Assembly (NCBI RefSeq): GCF_937958655.1
Contig: NZ_CALGNH010000063.1
Location: forward strand, 1-64,000
Length of the DNA stretch: 64,000 nt
From: an uncultured Winogradskyella sp.
GTDB lineage: Bacteria > Bacteroidota > Bacteroidia > Flavobacteriales > Flavobacteriaceae
Direction of reading: 5' to 3'
Part shown: positions 8,669-20,629 of the stretch, one piece after another
Position numbering within the stretch: position 1 is the stretch's first letter
How the letters are laid out: the number at the start of each line of letters is the position of its first letter
The notes under the pieces: model-generated
What the model was told of the DNA's origin: nothing
The model's input: only the letters and a program-made list of their open reading frames with translations
Database searches by the model: none
Made by a program: the position numbers and the translations under genes

Positions 8669-9283
8669 ATTTATACGAAACTTAAACTATCATTACTTAC
8701 GGTATTTTTTCTGTCTTTATCAGTCTATGCACAAAAAGATTATGTTATAACCATTGATGGAAAACCTTACGAAATAGAATTAAATGGCAGTATTAAAGCT
8801 AAGATAGCTGGTAAAACTCTAAATCTGGGTTTAAGTAAAAAACATACCCTTGTCTTTAGTGAGGACTATTTTGAATTGAAATATACAAAACAACAAAATG
8901 TATCTAGAGTGCAGATAGATACTGGGATAGAGCAAATAATGATGGTAACAGCCGCTGGAACAGGCGTTATTGTGCAAAAATACGACGCTTTTAATCCAAC
9001 AATGCTTCAAGAAATGATGCTCAATGAAGTTACAAAAGAGAGTATTAGTTATGGATATGAAATGAAACGCGAAGATTATGATAAGAAATTGGTATCAGGT
9101 GAAACTATACGCGTCTTAAAGGCTGTTTTGGAGTATAGAGGCGAATATGAAATCTATGAGATAGCTGCTCATGGTAGAAAAGATGAAGGGATATTAATTA
9201 TGACTATGAATATGGATTTAGGTGTCGATGATGGTGGTGCAGACATGATTCAGCTGATGTGGAATTCCTTAAAAATCAAATAG
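8669..9283 (+). CDS. Secreted hypothetical protein (candidate ATT start)
   Basis: Frame open upstream of the ORF-track start, encoding YTKLKLSLLTVFFLSLSVYAQKDYVITIDGKPYEIELNG; no ATG available. Confidence 0.65.
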   Translation: MYTKLKLSLLTVFFLSLSVYAQKDYVITIDGKPYEIELNGSIKAKIAGKTLNLGLSKKHTLVFSEDYFELKYTKQQNVSRVQIDTGIEQIMMVTAAGTGVIVQKYDAFNPTMLQEMMLNEVTKESISYGYEMKREDYDKKLVSGETIRVLKAVLEYRGEYEIYEIAAHGRKDEGILIMTMNMDLGVDDGGADMIQLMWNSLKIK

Positions 9284-9301
9284 AAAAAGTAATCATGTAT
9301 A

Positions 9302-9333
9302 AAAAAGCCCTTGATTTGCATCAAGGGCTTTTA
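9302..9333. terminator. Bidirectional intrinsic terminator
   Basis: aaagcccttgat ttgc atcaagggctttt between convergent genes. Confidence 0.8.
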
Positions 9334-9402
9334 AATTTATTAAGATTATATCTCACTTTACTTTGCGTAAGGGTGAGATAAATTATCTGTGACGATTCGC
9401 CA

Positions 9403-11405
<2,003 letters not shown>

Positions 11406-11533
11406 TTTGTTATTTATTTTTGGTTATTTAAATTAATTTAACGCTAAAGCGTTATTCGAAAATTATGCCAAGACCTAAAGACTGACAAAGTTTCAGACCT
11501 ACTTTTTTATAATTCTGTAGGTTAATTTATGGC

Positions 11534-11562
11534 ATAAAAAAAGCCAACATAATTGTTGGCTT
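11534..11562 (-). terminator. Intrinsic terminator
   Basis: aagccaaca taat tgttggctt with an A-run on the left (T-run on the minus strand). Confidence 0.65.
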
Positions 11563-11582
11563 CTTATATAGTGTTTTGAGTC

Positions 11583-11921
11583 TTAGTTTTCGCTACTTGT
11601 GTCTGGAGCGCTTTCTACTGCCGGTGTTGTAATAGGCATTTCAGTAGCTTCATTAGTGTCTAATGCTTTAGACTCTACAGTATTACCAGAGTTTAAAGTA
11701 AGGTTGGATGTTAGTATTAATACAATAAGCGCTGCTGCTAAGAACCATGTACTTTTATCTAAAAAGTCTCCTGTTTTCTTTACACCACCTAATTGCTGTG
11801 TACCACCGCCACCAAATGAAGACGACAATCCTCCACCTTTAGGGTTTTGAACCATAATCACTACGACTAACAAAAATGCCACAATGACGATAAGGATTAA
11901 AAATATAGTAAATGCACTCAT
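11583..11921 (-). CDS. secG: Preprotein translocase subunit SecG
   Basis: LLVVVIMVQNPKGGGLSSSFGGGGTQQLGGVKKTGDFLDKSTW. Confidence 0.93.
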   Translation of the reverse strand: MSAFTIFLILIVIVAFLLVVVIMVQNPKGGGLSSSFGGGGTQQLGGVKKTGDFLDKSTWFLAAALIVLILTSNLTLNSGNTVESKALDTNEATEMPITTPAVESAPDTSSEN

Positions 11922-11922
11922 T

Positions 11923-12843
11923 TTATTTTGTATTATTTTCTTTTAATTCTTCTACCAATTTAATTTGGTCTGCAAAGAAACTACTTTTTTCTGGATATTT
12001 CAAACTTAAAATTTTATAAGATTGAATAGCCTTATCGTAGTTTTTTTGCTCCAAATAAATGCGCGCTAAAGTTTCTGTCATTAAGCTGTCTGACGAATCT
12101 TCATTATTATTTACCAACTTAGGCTTTGGTGCATCACCTGAAATGGGTTTTATCTTAGGGTTTTCGGTAATAAATTTGTTAATTAATTCTAATTTATTGG
12201 TCAGTGGCTGATTTTTGGACGTATTACCCTCAATAAGCTCATCTGGCTGCTCCCTAACAATAGGTTTAAAGTTTGTGATTTTTAACCATTCTGCAAAGGA
12301 GTGACTTTCGTTTTTATTAAATTCTAGGGGTTTACCAATATTAAGTTTCTTTTCTGGTGTAATATTGTCTACATCTACTGCGATTATAGAATCTTCAAGT
12401 TTTGGTGTAATTAACTGTTTTGAAGGTTTTTGTTTTACTTTAAATAAATTAGGGTCTAATACACCTTCCGTTGCTTTAATATGTGCTTTGAGTGCGTCAT
12501 CTATTGTTACACTTTTTTCAACTGAAATATCATCAATTTCGCTAACCGTAATAGATTTTAGATATTCAGAATTTTGTTTGATATGCTGAGATATTTCATT
12601 TTGATTAAAAACTGTTGAGGTTATGTAATCAAATAAAACACTTCTGTCTGTAGTATAGGCTGCGGTAATTTTTAGGGTATTATTGTACTTATAGCTTTCT
12701 TTTTCTTTTAACCCTTTTAGATAGAGCGCTCTTAACGATTGAAAATAAGGATATTCATTAATTTTTTCTAATAATACTGCAGACTGAGATGCTGATACGG
12801 CTTCAGGGTGTTTTAAAAGATAAATTAAGTCTTGTTTTTTCAT
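11923..12843 (-). CDS. Hypothetical protein, C-terminal TPR-like segment
   Basis: MTETLARIYLEQKNYDKAIQSYKILSLKYPEKSSFFADQI. Confidence 0.75.
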   Translation of the reverse strand: MKKQDLIYLLKHPEAVSASQSAVLLEKINEYPYFQSLRALYLKGLKEKESYKYNNTLKITAAYTTDRSVLFDYITSTVFNQNEISQHIKQNSEYLKSITVSEIDDISVEKSVTIDDALKAHIKATEGVLDPNLFKVKQKPSKQLITPKLEDSIIAVDVDNITPEKKLNIGKPLEFNKNESHSFAEWLKITNFKPIVREQPDELIEGNTSKNQPLTNKLELINKFITENPKIKPISGDAPKPKLVNNNEDSSDSLMTETLARIYLEQKNYDKAIQSYKILSLKYPEKSSFFADQIKLVEELKENNTK

Positions 12844-12850
12844 TTAAAGT

Positions 12851-13351
12851 TTACCAATCTGCTAAGGATGCATTAATAATATCTTGTGTTAATCGCTCAA
12901 AAATAACTTCGTGAGCTTCATCTTTTAAACTGCCAATTAATTGATCGTTTGCAGGATAATCGAAAAAGAAAGAAAACCGCTGTTCAAAATCTTTTTCTTC
13001 GTCTTTGGTATTAATATATCTTACGTTAACACCAATTGTTAATCGGTTTTGTGCTGCCGTATTTTGGGCAGTAGCCGTCATTGGAGCTATTCTGTATTCG
13101 GTGATTTCGCCTTCGTAAATTACTTCGCCACCAGTATTAACAAGTTGTGCACTAGATTGATTCTGAATTAAATCTTGTAAGGCATTTCTAAAATCTATTT
13201 CTAGACCAGGTTCTACTAAATCTGCATTATTCTGAAAAAAATTAACCTGAAACGTGTCTGGTGTTTCTGTTAAACCAGTAAACGAATACGGGCCACAACT
13301 CACCAAAGTTAGACCCAATATGGTTATTATAATGTATCGTAATTTTTGCAT
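12851..13351 (-). CDS. LptE family outer-membrane assembly lipoprotein
   Basis: Lipobox LTLVSCGPYSFTG, QVNFFQNNADLVEPGL, syntenic with secG. Confidence 0.8.
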   Translation of the reverse strand: MQKLRYIIITILGLTLVSCGPYSFTGLTETPDTFQVNFFQNNADLVEPGLEIDFRNALQDLIQNQSSAQLVNTGGEVIYEGEITEYRIAPMTATAQNTAAQNRLTIGVNVRYINTKDEEKDFEQRFSFFFDYPANDQLIGSLKDEAHEVIFERLTQDIINASLADW

Positions 13352-13353
13352 TC

Positions 13354-13551
13354 TTAATAGGTATTTGGTCGTTTCATCGTAATAAAGGCGTAAATGTAAC
13401 CTGCATTATCAGCAACATCAAAATCAACGTTGATTAAGCGGTAACCTTTATAGTGTTTTTCGTTTATAAGGTCTTCCGCTTCTTGTCGTATAGCTTCCGA
13501 GCTATTAGGTCTAAACGACTTTCTAATCATAAATATTTCTACTGCTTTCAT
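13354..13551 (-). CDS. Small conserved hypothetical protein
   Basis: 65-aa ORF tightly spaced in the operon. Confidence 0.6.
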   Translation of the reverse strand: MKAVEIFMIRKSFRPNSSEAIRQEAEDLINEKHYKGYRLINVDFDVADNAGYIYAFITMKRPNTY

Positions 13552-13568
13552 AATATTTATTTAAATTT

Positions 13569-14837
13569 TTACAGATCGTATTGTTTAATTTTTCTGTATA
13601 AAGTACGCTCGCTAATACCAAGTTCTGCAGCTGCTAATTTGCGTTTGCCATCGTGTCGTTCTAGTGATTTTTTTATGAGCTCTAATTCTTTGTCTTGTAA
13701 AGATAATGTTTCTTCCTCTTCAATTTCTTCTGCAAAATGATATTTGTCTTCAACGTCTTTAGGTTGAACATCATTAACTTCAGAATGTTCTGGTATGGAC
13801 AGAACTTCTAAATCCTCTATTGTTGCAGCTTTATAGTTAGGATTATCTTCATCTCCATAAATCTTTTGTATAAGATGTTCATTGTCTTTTTGTACCTCTG
13901 TAGAGCTGCCGTTTTTCATTAACTCCATGGTGAGTTTTTTAAGGTCATTAAGATCGTTTTTCATATCAAATAACACCTTATATAAAATTTCGCGCTCACT
14001 GCTAAAATCACTTTCAGATTTTGAATGATTAATTACTGCTGGTAAATTGCTGCCTGTATTTGGTAGATAGTTTTGTAAAGCTGAAGCACTTATGGTGCGA
14101 TTATGCTCTAAAACAGAAATTTGTTCTGCAACGTTTCTTAATTGCCTAATATTACCATTCCAACGATACTTTAAGAGTAATATAATAGCATCATCTGTTA
14201 ATTTTATAGTTGGCATTTTGTATTTTAAAGCAAAGTCACTGGCAAATTTTCTAAATAATAAATGAATATCGTCTTTTCGCTCTCTAAGTGGTGGAAGATT
14301 GATTTCTACAGTGCTGAGACGATAGTAGAGGTCTTCTCTAAATTTTTCTTTTTTTATGGCTTCAAACATATTAACGTTGGTAGCCGCAACTATCCTAACA
14401 TCTGTTTTTTGAACTTTACTAGAGCCAACTTTTATAAATTCGCCATTTTCTAAGACACGTAATAATCTAACTTGTGTGGTTAATGGTAATTCTCCCACTT
14501 CGTCTAAGAAAATGGTACCTCCATCGGCTACTTCGAAATAGCCAGAGCGTGTTGAGGTAGCTCCGGTAAATGCACCTTTTTCGTGTCCAAAGAGTTCACT
14601 GTCTATTGTGCCTTCTGGTATTGCACCGCAATTAACAGCGATGTATTTACCATGTTTTCTATGCGATAGTTGATGTATAATTTTAGGAACACTTTCTTTA
14701 CCAACTCCACTTTCGCCAGTTACTAATACTGAAATATCAGTGGCTGCAACTTGTATGGCTTTTTCAATAGCACGGTTGAGTTTGGGTTCGTTACCAATTA
14801 TACCAAAACGTTGTTTTATAGCTTGAACTGATTCCAT
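13569..14837 (-). CDS. Sigma-54 dependent transcriptional regulator, Fis-type HTH
   Basis: GESGVGKE, GAFTGAT, GTIFLDEVGELP, C-terminal HTH AAAELGISERTLYRKIKQYDL. Confidence 0.95.
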   Translation of the reverse strand: MESVQAIKQRFGIIGNEPKLNRAIEKAIQVAATDISVLVTGESGVGKESVPKIIHQLSHRKHGKYIAVNCGAIPEGTIDSELFGHEKGAFTGATSTRSGYFEVADGGTIFLDEVGELPLTTQVRLLRVLENGEFIKVGSSKVQKTDVRIVAATNVNMFEAIKKEKFREDLYYRLSTVEINLPPLRERKDDIHLLFRKFASDFALKYKMPTIKLTDDAIILLLKYRWNGNIRQLRNVAEQISVLEHNRTISASALQNYLPNTGSNLPAVINHSKSESDFSSEREILYKVLFDMKNDLNDLKKLTMELMKNGSSTEVQKDNEHLIQKIYGDEDNPNYKAATIEDLEVLSIPEHSEVNDVQPKDVEDKYHFAEEIEEEETLSLQDKELELIKKSLERHDGKRKLAAAELGISERTLYRKIKQYDL

Positions 14838-14841
14838 TATC

Positions 14842-16302
14842 TTAATTATTTTCAGAATATCCTATAGCTTCACCAATGAGTGTTGCACTTGTGCAGTCTA
14901 AAATTTTGACGTTAACAAAGTCTCCGGGTTTGTAGTGTTCTTTAGGGAATACAGCCACTATGTTTTGGCTGTTGCGTCCGGCCCAATGTGCATCGGATTT
15001 TTTAGATGACTTTTCTACAAGAATTTCTTCAACCTTACCAACATGCTGTTGGGTTCTGTAAAGACTGTGCTGACGCTGTAGTGCTTGGATTTCGTTGAGT
15101 CGTCTTTGCTTAACATCCGCAGGAACATCGTCTTCCATTTTACGACCTGCAAGTGTGCCAGGGCGCTCAGAATAAGCAAACATAAAGCCGTAATCGTACT
15201 TTACATATTCCATTAAACTTAGGGTGTCTTGGTGGTCCTCTTCGGTCTCTGTTGGAAACCCTGCAATCATGTCTTGGCTAATAGCTACATCTGGGATAAT
15301 ACCACGTATGTTATCTATAAGTTTAAAGTACTCTTGTCTTGTATGTAGGCGATTCATTTCTTTAAGAATACGGTCACTTCCACTCTGCACAGGTAGGTGA
15401 ATGTAATTGCAAATATTACGATGATTAGCCATGGTTTCTATAACATCTAAGGTCATATCTTGTGGATTAGATGTAGAAAAACGATAACGCATTTTAGGTT
15501 GAGCTTTAGCGCAAAGGTCTAGTAACTTTGCAAAGTTAACTGCTGTAGCCTTTTGTATATCCGAAGCGTTTTCAAAATCCTTTTTTAAGCCTCCTCCATA
15601 CCATAAATAGCTGTCTACATTTTGGCCTAGTAGTGTTATTTCTTTATAACCCTTTGTCCACAGATCATTAATTTCTTCTATGATACTTTGCGGATCTCTA
15701 CTGCGCTCTCGTCCTCTTGTAAAGGGTACAACACAAAATGTACACATGTTATCGCACCCACGCGTAATAGATACAAATGCAGTAACTCCATTACTGTTTA
15801 GCCTCACAGGCGATATGTCGCCGTAGGTCTCTTCTTTTGATAAAATAACGTTGATCGCATCTCTACCTTCATCAACATCTTGTAGTAAATTAGGAAGGTC
15901 CTTGTAAGCATCTGGTCCTACAACGAGATCGACGATTTTTTCCTCATCTAAGAATTTTGTTTTTAAACGTTCTGCCATGCAACCCAAAACGCCAACCTTC
16001 ATTTTAGGATTTTTACGTTTAATTTTATCGTAGTATTTAAGACGTTTTCTAACGGTCTGTTCTGCTTTGTCTCTAATAGAACATGTGTTTACCAAAACGA
16101 GATCTGCGTCTTCAAGTTTTTGTGTGGTATTATAACCTTCATTAGATAAAATTGAAGCCACAATTTCACTATCGCTAAAATTCATTTGGCAACCATAACT
16201 TTCTATAAAAAGCTTTTTGGTATTACCTTCTTTATGGTCTAAGATTAAGGATTCTCCTTGTTTATTTTCGTCTATGATTTTCTCCATATTCATTATCCAC
16301 AC
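14842..16302 (-). CDS. miaB: tRNA (N6-isopentenyl adenosine-37-C2)-methylthiotransferase
   Basis: [47 protein letters not shown]-like C-terminus. Confidence 0.95.
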   Translation of the reverse strand: MWIMNMEKIIDENKQGESLILDHKEGNTKKLFIESYGCQMNFSDSEIVASILSNEGYNTTQKLEDADLVLVNTCSIRDKAEQTVRKRLKYYDKIKRKNPKMKVGVLGCMAERLKTKFLDEEKIVDLVVGPDAYKDLPNLLQDVDEGRDAINVILSKEETYGDISPVRLNSNGVTAFVSITRGCDNMCTFCVVPFTRGRERSRDPQSIIEEINDLWTKGYKEITLLGQNVDSYLWYGGGLKKDFENASDIQKATAVNFAKLLDLCAKAQPKMRYRFSTSNPQDMTLDVIETMANHRNICNYIHLPVQSGSDRILKEMNRLHTRQEYFKLIDNIRGIIPDVAISQDMIAGFPTETEEDHQDTLSLMEYVKYDYGFMFAYSERPGTLAGRKMEDDVPADVKQRRLNEIQALQRQHSLYRTQQHVGKVEEILVEKSSKKSDAHWAGRNSQNIVAVFPKEHYKPGDFVNVKILDCTSATLIGEAIGYSENN

Positions 16303-16393
16303 TAGTGGAAACTTTTTTGCATTAATATGCTTTCAAATAGCATGCAAAGATAAGATTATTTAGAGATTGTGACAAAGTGGCAGGTGTTAAATG

Positions 16394-16599
16394 CAAAGTA
16401 AAACTATTATTCTTTATGTTTATTCTGGGATTTACAACTTGTAGATGCTGATATTATTATGGATTCCGCTCCTGTTCAACGAAATTTAAGACTTATCCTT
16501 ACCAATACTAAAAGTTGTGCGGCTGTGTATATCAAAGCGCAGTCTTTTAATTTATCAGCTTTGCAGATAGACAGCGAAAATGAAATTGACTTAATGTAG
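16394..16599 (+). pseudogene. Possible frameshifted small lipoprotein gene remnant
   Basis: KVKLLFFMFILGFTTCRC* (lipobox) then +1 frame DIIMDSAPVQRNLRLILTNTKSCAAVYIKAQSFNLSALQIDSENEIDLM*. Confidence 0.35.
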
Positions 16600-16742
16600 A
16601 GAATTTATCAGAAACTTTAAGTTGTATCTATTAGTAATAATCTAGTATGTTAAGATAATAAGCTCCACTAAGATTGGGTCTTTTTTGTTTAGTATTATTT
16701 TTTAATTCTTAATATTTAGTTGTATTTACGAGCAAATTAGGA

Positions 16743-16769
16743 TTGTATCTTAATTTTCACATACATTTG
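16743..16769 (+). promoter_or_regulatory. Bacteroidota-type promoter for topA
   Basis: TTG at 16743, TACATTTG at 16762-16769, 20 bp before the ATG. Confidence 0.45.
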
Positions 16770-16789
16770 TAACCTCAAAAAAATAAGGC

Positions 16790-19294
16790 ATGCCAAAGAA
16801 TTTAGTCATTGTTGAGTCACCTGCAAAGGCAAAAACTATAGAAAAGTTTTTAGGAAAAGATTATAAGGTTGAGTCAAGTTTTGGCCACATTGCAGATTTA
16901 CCATCTAAAGAATTAGGTGTAGATGTAGATGGCGATTTTAAACCAAAATATCAAGTTTCAAAAGATAAAAAAGATGTTGTTAAAAAGCTAAAAGATCTGG
17001 CTAAAAAAGCTGAGATGGTTTGGTTAGCAAGTGATGAAGATAGAGAAGGAGAGGCTATTGCTTGGCATTTAGCAGAAAACTTAGGTTTAGAAAAAGAGAA
17101 AACAAAGCGTATAGTATTTCATGAGATTACAAAAGCGGCTATAAAAAGAGCTATTGAAAATCCAAGGAGTATAGATTATAATTTAGTAGATGCACAGCAA
17201 GCAAGGCGTGTTTTAGATAGGATAGTAGGGTATGAGTTATCTCCTGTTTTATGGAGAAAAGTTAAAGGAGGATTATCTGCCGGACGTGTACAATCCGTTT
17301 CTGTGCGTTTAATTGTAGAACGCGAAAGAGCTATAGAAAATTTTAAAACCCAGGCTTCTTACAGAATAGATGCCGAATTTAATCCTGTAAGTGGTAATTC
17401 TTTTAAAGCAAAATTGCCCAAAAATTTTGATTCGGAGCAAGAAGCGTCAGATTTTTTAAATGCTAACCTTAATGCAACCTATACAGTTTCTGATTTACAA
17501 AAGAAACCCGCTAAAAAGTCTCCCGCAGCACCATTTACAACCTCTACATTGCAACAAGAAGCGTCTCGTAAGCTAGGTTTTTCTGTAAGTAGAACTATGA
17601 GTAATGCACAACGACTATACGAAGCTGGTCTTATTACTTATATGAGAACCGATAGTGTTAACCTATCTGATGAAGCTAACAAAGGAGCAGAAACAGAAAT
17701 TATAACAGCTTACGGATCTCAATATAGTAAACCTACGAATTATAAAGGTAAATCTAAAGGAGCACAAGAAGCTCACGAAGCTATTAGACCTACAAATTTT
17801 GCCAACCACTCTGTAAATGCAGAGCGAGACCAAGCTAGACTTTATGAACTTATTTGGAAAAGAGCAATAGCCTCTCAAATGAGCGATGCTAAATTAGAAC
17901 GTACCAATCTTAAAATAGAAGTAAATTCTAATCCAAAGGTAAAAGAACAGTTTACTGCTAATGGAGAAATCATCACTTTTGATGGGTTTTTAAAAGTTTA
18001 TTTAGAAGGCACAGATGATGAAGATACAGAGCAAGAAGGTATACTGCCAGATTTAAAAATTGGAGAAACACTTCAAAATAAATACATTACAGCAACACAA
18101 CGATTTACAAGGCCACCTTCTCGATTTACGGAAGCTGCTTTAGTAAAACAATTAGAAGAATTAGGGATAGGTCGCCCATCTACTTACGCGCCAACTATCT
18201 CTACAATTCAGAATAGAAATTACATCGAAAAAGGAACAAATGAAGGGGAACAGCGTAATTATACGCAGATGGTTTTAGAAAGCGGAACGATTAAAACGAA
18301 AGAACTTACAGAAAAAACAGGATCTAATAAAGGAAAATTAGTACCAACGGATGTTGGATTTATTGTTACTGATTTTTTAGTGAATCATTTTGAAAGCATC
18401 TTAGACTATAATTTTACAGCTAGAGTTGAAGAAAGTTTTGATGACATCGCAGAAGGTAAAGAAGATTGGAGAAAGATGATGAAGGATTTCTACAAAGGGT
18501 TTCATCCTCAGGTAGAAGATGTTAAAGAAAATGCAGAGCGTGAGTCTGGTGAGCGTGTATTAGGTACCGATCCTAAAACAGGACGCCAAGTAAGCGTTAG
18601 GTTAGGTAAGTTTGGGCCAATGGTGCAAATAGGTACTGTAGATGAGGAGGAAAAGCCAAAATTTGCAAGTCTCTCACCAGACCAACAATTAAACTCCATA
18701 ACGTTTGAAGAAGCTATGGATTTATTTAAATTACCAAAATCTTTAGGACATTATAAAGATGATGAAGTAGAAGTTAATAATGGTAGATTTGGGCCTTATG
18801 TGCGTTTTGGAAAAAAGTTTGTATCGCTACCCAAAGGTGTAGATCCATTAAGCGTAGAGTTAGATGAGGCTATTATTTATATAAAGGAGAAAGAAAAAGC
18901 AGATGCACCTATTTATAATTATCAAGGTTTAGAGGTAACCAAAGGAAAAGGACGTTTTGGGCCATTTATTAAGTGGAACAATATGTTTATTAATGTGAAT
19001 AAAAAGTACGATTGGGATAATTTATCAGAAGAAGATATTGTAACTTTAATAGAGGATAAAATCCAAAAAGAAAAAGATAAACTTATCCATGTTTGGGAAG
19101 ATGACGGTATAAGAGTAGAAAAGGCGAGATGGGGAAGGCACAATGTTATACAAGGAAAACAAAAGGTTGAATTAGCAAAAACTGTTGATGTTTCTGATAT
19201 GACATTAGAAGAAGCCAAGGCTATCTTAGAAAAAAACGCTCCAAAAAAGAAGACTAGAAAAACAACAAAGAAAAAATCGACCTCTAAAAAATAG
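16790..19294 (+). CDS. topA: DNA topoisomerase I
   Basis: KNLVIVESPAKAKTIEKFLG, GLITYMRTDSVNLS, Lys-rich tail. Confidence 0.97.
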   Translation: MPKNLVIVESPAKAKTIEKFLGKDYKVESSFGHIADLPSKELGVDVDGDFKPKYQVSKDKKDVVKKLKDLAKKAEMVWLASDEDREGEAIAWHLAENLGLEKEKTKRIVFHEITKAAIKRAIENPRSIDYNLVDAQQARRVLDRIVGYELSPVLWRKVKGGLSAGRVQSVSVRLIVERERAIENFKTQASYRIDAEFNPVSGNSFKAKLPKNFDSEQEASDFLNANLNATYTVSDLQKKPAKKSPAAPFTTSTLQQEASRKLGFSVSRTMSNAQRLYEAGLITYMRTDSVNLSDEANKGAETEIITAYGSQYSKPTNYKGKSKGAQEAHEAIRPTNFANHSVNAERDQARLYELIWKRAIASQMSDAKLERTNLKIEVNSNPKVKEQFTANGEIITFDGFLKVYLEGTDDEDTEQEGILPDLKIGETLQNKYITATQRFTRPPSRFTEAALVKQLEELGIGRPSTYAPTISTIQNRNYIEKGTNEGEQRNYTQMVLESGTIKTKELTEKTGSNKGKLVPTDVGFIVTDFLVNHFESILDYNFTARVEESFDDIAEGKEDWRKMMKDFYKGFHPQVEDVKENAERESGERVLGTDPKTGRQVSVRLGKFGPMVQIGTVDEEEKPKFASLSPDQQLNSITFEEAMDLFKLPKSLGHYKDDEVEVNNGRFGPYVRFGKKFVSLPKGVDPLSVELDEAIIYIKEKEKADAPIYNYQGLEVTKGKGRFGPFIKWNNMFINVNKKYDWDNLSEEDIVTLIEDKIQKEKDKLIHVWEDDGIRVEKARWGRHNVIQGKQKVELAKTVDVSDMTLEEAKAILEKNAPKKKTRKTTKKKSTSKK

Positions 19295-19302
19295 TAAATT
19301 TT

Positions 19303-20469
19303 ATGAATTTTAACTTTCTAACGCCTGTTTCAGATGCGGTTTTAGCTCATAAAGAACTAATAGCGCAGCAAGCGCTAGGAAGAAAAATTAAAGTCCACTC
19401 GCAACAAAACGGCATTCCAGAATTAGATGACGTTCAGTTAGCCATTATCGGTGTAAAAGAAAATCGTAACGACGTTAATTATATAGGTGCAGAAATCAAT
19501 TTTGATACCATACGTAAAACACTATACACGTTATTTCCCGGTAATTGGCATACAACCCTAGCGGATTTGGGTGATATAGAGCCTGGCGAAACAACAGAAG
19601 ATACGTACTTTGCCATTAGAACAGCCGTAACTCTGCTCTTAGAGAAAGAAATAACACCTATTATTATTGGTGGTAGTCAAGATCTAACCTATGCAAACTA
19701 CAGAGCCTATGATTCTATAAAACCAATGATTAACATTGTTAACGTAGATGCTAATTTTGATTTGGGTGATGCCAATTTACCAATTAGAAACAATAGTTAC
19801 GTCGGTAAAATAATTGTAGAGGAGCCTTATAATCTCTTTAATTATTCGACCATTGGGTACCAGACCTATTTTAATTCGCAAGAAGAGATTGATTTAATGG
19901 AGAAACTCTATTTTGAGGGCTACCGTTTAGGAGAGGTATCCTCAGACATAAATGCAGTAGAACCATTATTGCGAGATGCTAATATTGTGTCAATAGATTT
20001 AAAATCTATTAGAGCCTCTGAAGTCAGTGCAAACCAGAAATATTCACCAAATGGTTTTTCGGGCAAGGAGATATGCGCCATTTCGCGCTATGCTGGTATA
20101 AGTAATAAAGTCTCTTCATTTGGCATTTATGAATATCATAGTTCTAAAAATGACAATGAGACCGCAATGCTAATAGCACAGATTATATGGTATTTTATTG
20201 AAGGTGTAAATTGTAGAGTCCTAGATGATGATTTTACAAACGATAGTTATTACCAAAAATACAATGTGCTGGTAGAAGATGATGAATTAATCTTTTATAA
20301 AAGTTTAAAAACAGGACGATGGTGGATAGAGATTCCTTTTTTACCAGATGTTAATAATAAATTAAAAAAGCATACGTTATTACCTTGCATGCATTTAGAT
20401 TATGTGCGTGCAATAGAGGGTGAAATACCCGAAAGGTGGTATAAAGCATACAGAAAAAACATCTTTTAA
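19303..20469 (+). CDS. Formimidoylglutamase/arginase family protein
   Basis: IIIGGSQDLTYANY, NIVNVDANFDLGD, VSIDLKSIRASE. Confidence 0.85.
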   Translation: MNFNFLTPVSDAVLAHKELIAQQALGRKIKVHSQQNGIPELDDVQLAIIGVKENRNDVNYIGAEINFDTIRKTLYTLFPGNWHTTLADLGDIEPGETTEDTYFAIRTAVTLLLEKEITPIIIGGSQDLTYANYRAYDSIKPMINIVNVDANFDLGDANLPIRNNSYVGKIIVEEPYNLFNYSTIGYQTYFNSQEEIDLMEKLYFEGYRLGEVSSDINAVEPLLRDANIVSIDLKSIRASEVSANQKYSPNGFSGKEICAISRYAGISNKVSSFGIYEYHSSKNDNETAMLIAQIIWYFIEGVNCRVLDDDFTNDSYYQKYNVLVEDDELIFYKSLKTGRWWIEIPFLPDVNNKLKKHTLLPCMHLDYVRAIEGEIPERWYKAYRKNIF

Positions 20470-20506
20470 AATGTACCGTTTATCGATGATTTGGCTAAAT
20501 TAACAT

Positions 20507-20538
20507 CGACGAAATGCATTTTTTAAGGACGAAATGCA
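20507..20538 (+). promoter_or_regulatory. 20-bp-spaced direct repeat GACGAAATGCA upstream of gldK
   Basis: gacgaaatgca at 20508-20518 and 20528-20538. Confidence 0.6.
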
Positions 20539-20629
20539 AAAAAAATCCGAAAAAAGTTGTTTTTTCGAAAATATATAAATATGTTTACCCCCTTGAAAAT
20601 AAAGACCACTAATTTAACCTCGAGTTACT

